In this document: positions 62,942 to 64,000 of the stretch, piece after piece
Numbering within the stretch: the stretch's first letter is position 1
Layout of the letters: the number at the start of each line of letters is the position of its first letter
Origin: JAGOEF01 sp029564465
Lineage (GTDB): Bacteria > Bacteroidota > Bacteroidia > Bacteroidales > ML635J-15
Reading direction: 5' to 3'
NCBI GenBank assembly: GCA_029564465.1
Contig: JAKQPY010000075.1
Coordinates: 1-64,000 of the forward strand
Length of the DNA: 64,000 bases
Notes under the pieces: model-generated
The model's input: only the letters and a program-made list of their open reading frames with translations
The model's database searches: none
Told to the model about the DNA's origin: nothing
Translations under genes and position numbers: made by a program

Positions 62942-63961
62942 TTAATATATGGTGGAGAATTGTTTTAAAAATCGGAGGTCGTTTTCGAAATACAGCCTGA
63001 TGTCGTTTACACCAAATTTCAGCATTGCCATACGTTCAACGCCAATACCAAAGGCAAATCCCGTGTATTTATCAGGATCGATACCTGTGGCTGCCAGCAC
63101 GTTAGGGTCAACCATGCCACATCCAAGAACTTCGAGCCAGCCGGTGTTTTTGCAAACACGACATCCCTTTCCCCCGCATAAAGTACAGCTCACATCCATT
63201 TCGGCCGAAGGCTCGGTGAATGGGAAATACGACGGGCGAAGCCTGATCTGTGTTTGTTCCCCAAACATTTCTTTGGCAAAGTACAACAGCGTTTGTTTCA
63301 AATCGGCGAACGAAACATTCTCGTCGATATATAAGCCTTCCACCTGATGAAACTGACAATGCGAACGTGCCGAAATTGCCTCGTTACGGTATACACGTCC
63401 GGGTGAAATGGTACGGATGGGTGGTTTCAGTGTCTGCATTTCCCGTGTTTGCACCGACGAAGTGTGGGTGCGCAGCAAAATGTTCAGGTCGGGCGTAACG
63501 AAGAATGTGTCCTGCATATCGCGGGCAGGATGATCCGGGGCAAAATTCAGGAGGGCAAAATTGTGCTCGTCGTCTTCAATCTCAGGCCCATAGCTCAAGG
63601 TATATCCTATACGGGTAAACACCCCGCAAATTTCGTTAATCAACAGCGAAACCGGGTGACGGCTGCCTATATCGATGTTGTCGGCAGGCAGTGTAAGGTC
63701 AATTTGCTTTTCGGTTTTTTTACTTCCGGTAAAACTTGCAGTAAGCATCTCGAATTTTTCGGTTGCCAGATTCTTCAGATTGTTAATGAGCTGACCTGCT
63801 TCGCGTTTATGCTCAGCCGGCAAGTCTCTGAAAGCATCAAACAATGCACTGATTTCGCCTTTTTTCGATAGATATTTAAGACGGAAATTTTCAACATCGT
63901 TTTGACCGGAAGCCACGAAAGCATGTATCTCGGCCATTAGTTTTTCGATTTTCTCTTTCAT
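62942..63961 (-). CDS. pheS: Phenylalanine--tRNA ligase alpha subunit
   Basis: 339 residues from the ATG at 63961. N-terminal coiled coil (about 1-100) and the class II catalytic core: motif 1 region HPVSLLINEI, motif 2 SPGRVYRNEAISARSHCQFHQVEG (about 185-208), motif 3 GFAFGIGVERMAML (about 302-315). A Cys-x2-C-x2-GC-xC-type segment (about 258-268) is typical of one bacterial subgroup. Charges tRNA-Phe together with the beta subunit, which is not in the window. Confidence 0.96.
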   Translation of the reverse strand: MKEKIEKLMAEIHAFVASGQNDVENFRLKYLSKKGEISALFDAFRDLPAEHKREAGQLINNLKNLATEKFEMLTASFTGSKKTEKQIDLTLPADNIDIGSRHPVSLLINEICGVFTRIGYTLSYGPEIEDDEHNFALLNFAPDHPARDMQDTFFVTPDLNILLRTHTSSVQTREMQTLKPPIRTISPGRVYRNEAISARSHCQFHQVEGLYIDENVSFADLKQTLLYFAKEMFGEQTQIRLRPSYFPFTEPSAEMDVSCTLCGGKGCRVCKNTGWLEVLGCGMVDPNVLAATGIDPDKYTGFAFGIGVERMAMLKFGVNDIRLYFENDLRFLKQFSTIY

Positions 63962-63978
63962 CAACACAATTTTAGATG

Positions 63979-63986
63979 CAAAAATA
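63979..63986 (-). promoter_or_regulatory. -7 promoter element ahead of pheS
   Basis: On the minus strand TATTTTTG, a perfect TAnnTTTG match, 17 bases upstream of the pheS ATG. The -33 element would fall outside the window. Confidence 0.6.
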
Positions 63987-64000
63987 ACAGGGATACTTAT

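Overview
The window looks like a chromosomal segment of an anaerobic member of the Bacteroidota, probably class Bacteroidia. The signs are type IX secretion (T9SS) C-terminal sorting domains, a fused SecDF, a MoxR/Bat aerotolerance-type operon, Kdo synthesis, and promoters of the TTTG-N19-21-TAnnTTTG kind (with TAnnTTCG variants). No species can be named from the sequence. No tRNA, CRISPR array or prophage was seen. A strong leftward promoter and leader at the left edge suggest a stable-RNA operon just outside.

Layout. 1-6.8 kb: leftward leader, a polyprenol-phosphate-mannose-synthase-like GT2 and two secreted multidomain T9SS cargo proteins. 6.9-20.6 kb: housekeeping genes (flippase-like membrane protein, kdsB, a GT4, rnhB, prmC, a 21-bp tandem repeat array, a lipoprotein, mutS, a hydrolase, a P4-type acid phosphatase, alanine dehydrogenase, rnr). 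The 10.7-15.4 kb part is visibly richer in G+C. 20.7-25.2 kb: an envelope cluster of a small LPP20-like lipoprotein, a secreted caspase-like peptidase, a barrel-like protein and an LPP20/DUF4384 protein. 25.4-32.2 kb: AEC transporter, GH25 lysozyme, asd, deoxynucleoside kinase, a Spy/CpxP-like protein, a cation/proton antiporter overlapping a retropepsin-like protease. 32.3-37.7 kb: secDF, uvrC and a small SiaB/DUF6272-like ATPase. 38-44 kb: the moxR-DUF58-BatD/DUF4381-like-batA-batB-batC operon.

44.2-53.1 kb is accessory: two T9SS proteins, a lipoprotein, a tail-fibre-like protein whose signal peptide is frameshifted off, an IS4-family element with inverted ends and a 10-bp flanking direct repeat, a decayed partial copy of a cupin gene, and a DUF4143 ATPase lying between that decayed copy and the intact one. 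53.2-57.5 kb is the most coherent functional module: an HcpR-like Crp/Fnr regulator divergent from an operon of a dicluster-ferredoxin-like protein, hydroxylamine reductase (hcp), a 59-residue BFD-type [2Fe-2S] protein and two small cupins, with a perfect TGTAAC-N4-GTTACA operator in the divergent gap. This reads as a nitrosative-stress operon with an unusual small-protein tail. 57.6-64 kb: a large secreted unknown, a secreted thioredoxin-like protein, a lipoprotein, a D-2-hydroxyacid dehydrogenase, a DUF2148 protein, then a leftward pheS-rpiB-unknown operon.

Most start sites were moved inward from the longest reading frame to an ATG that sits just before a signal peptide or family N-terminus.
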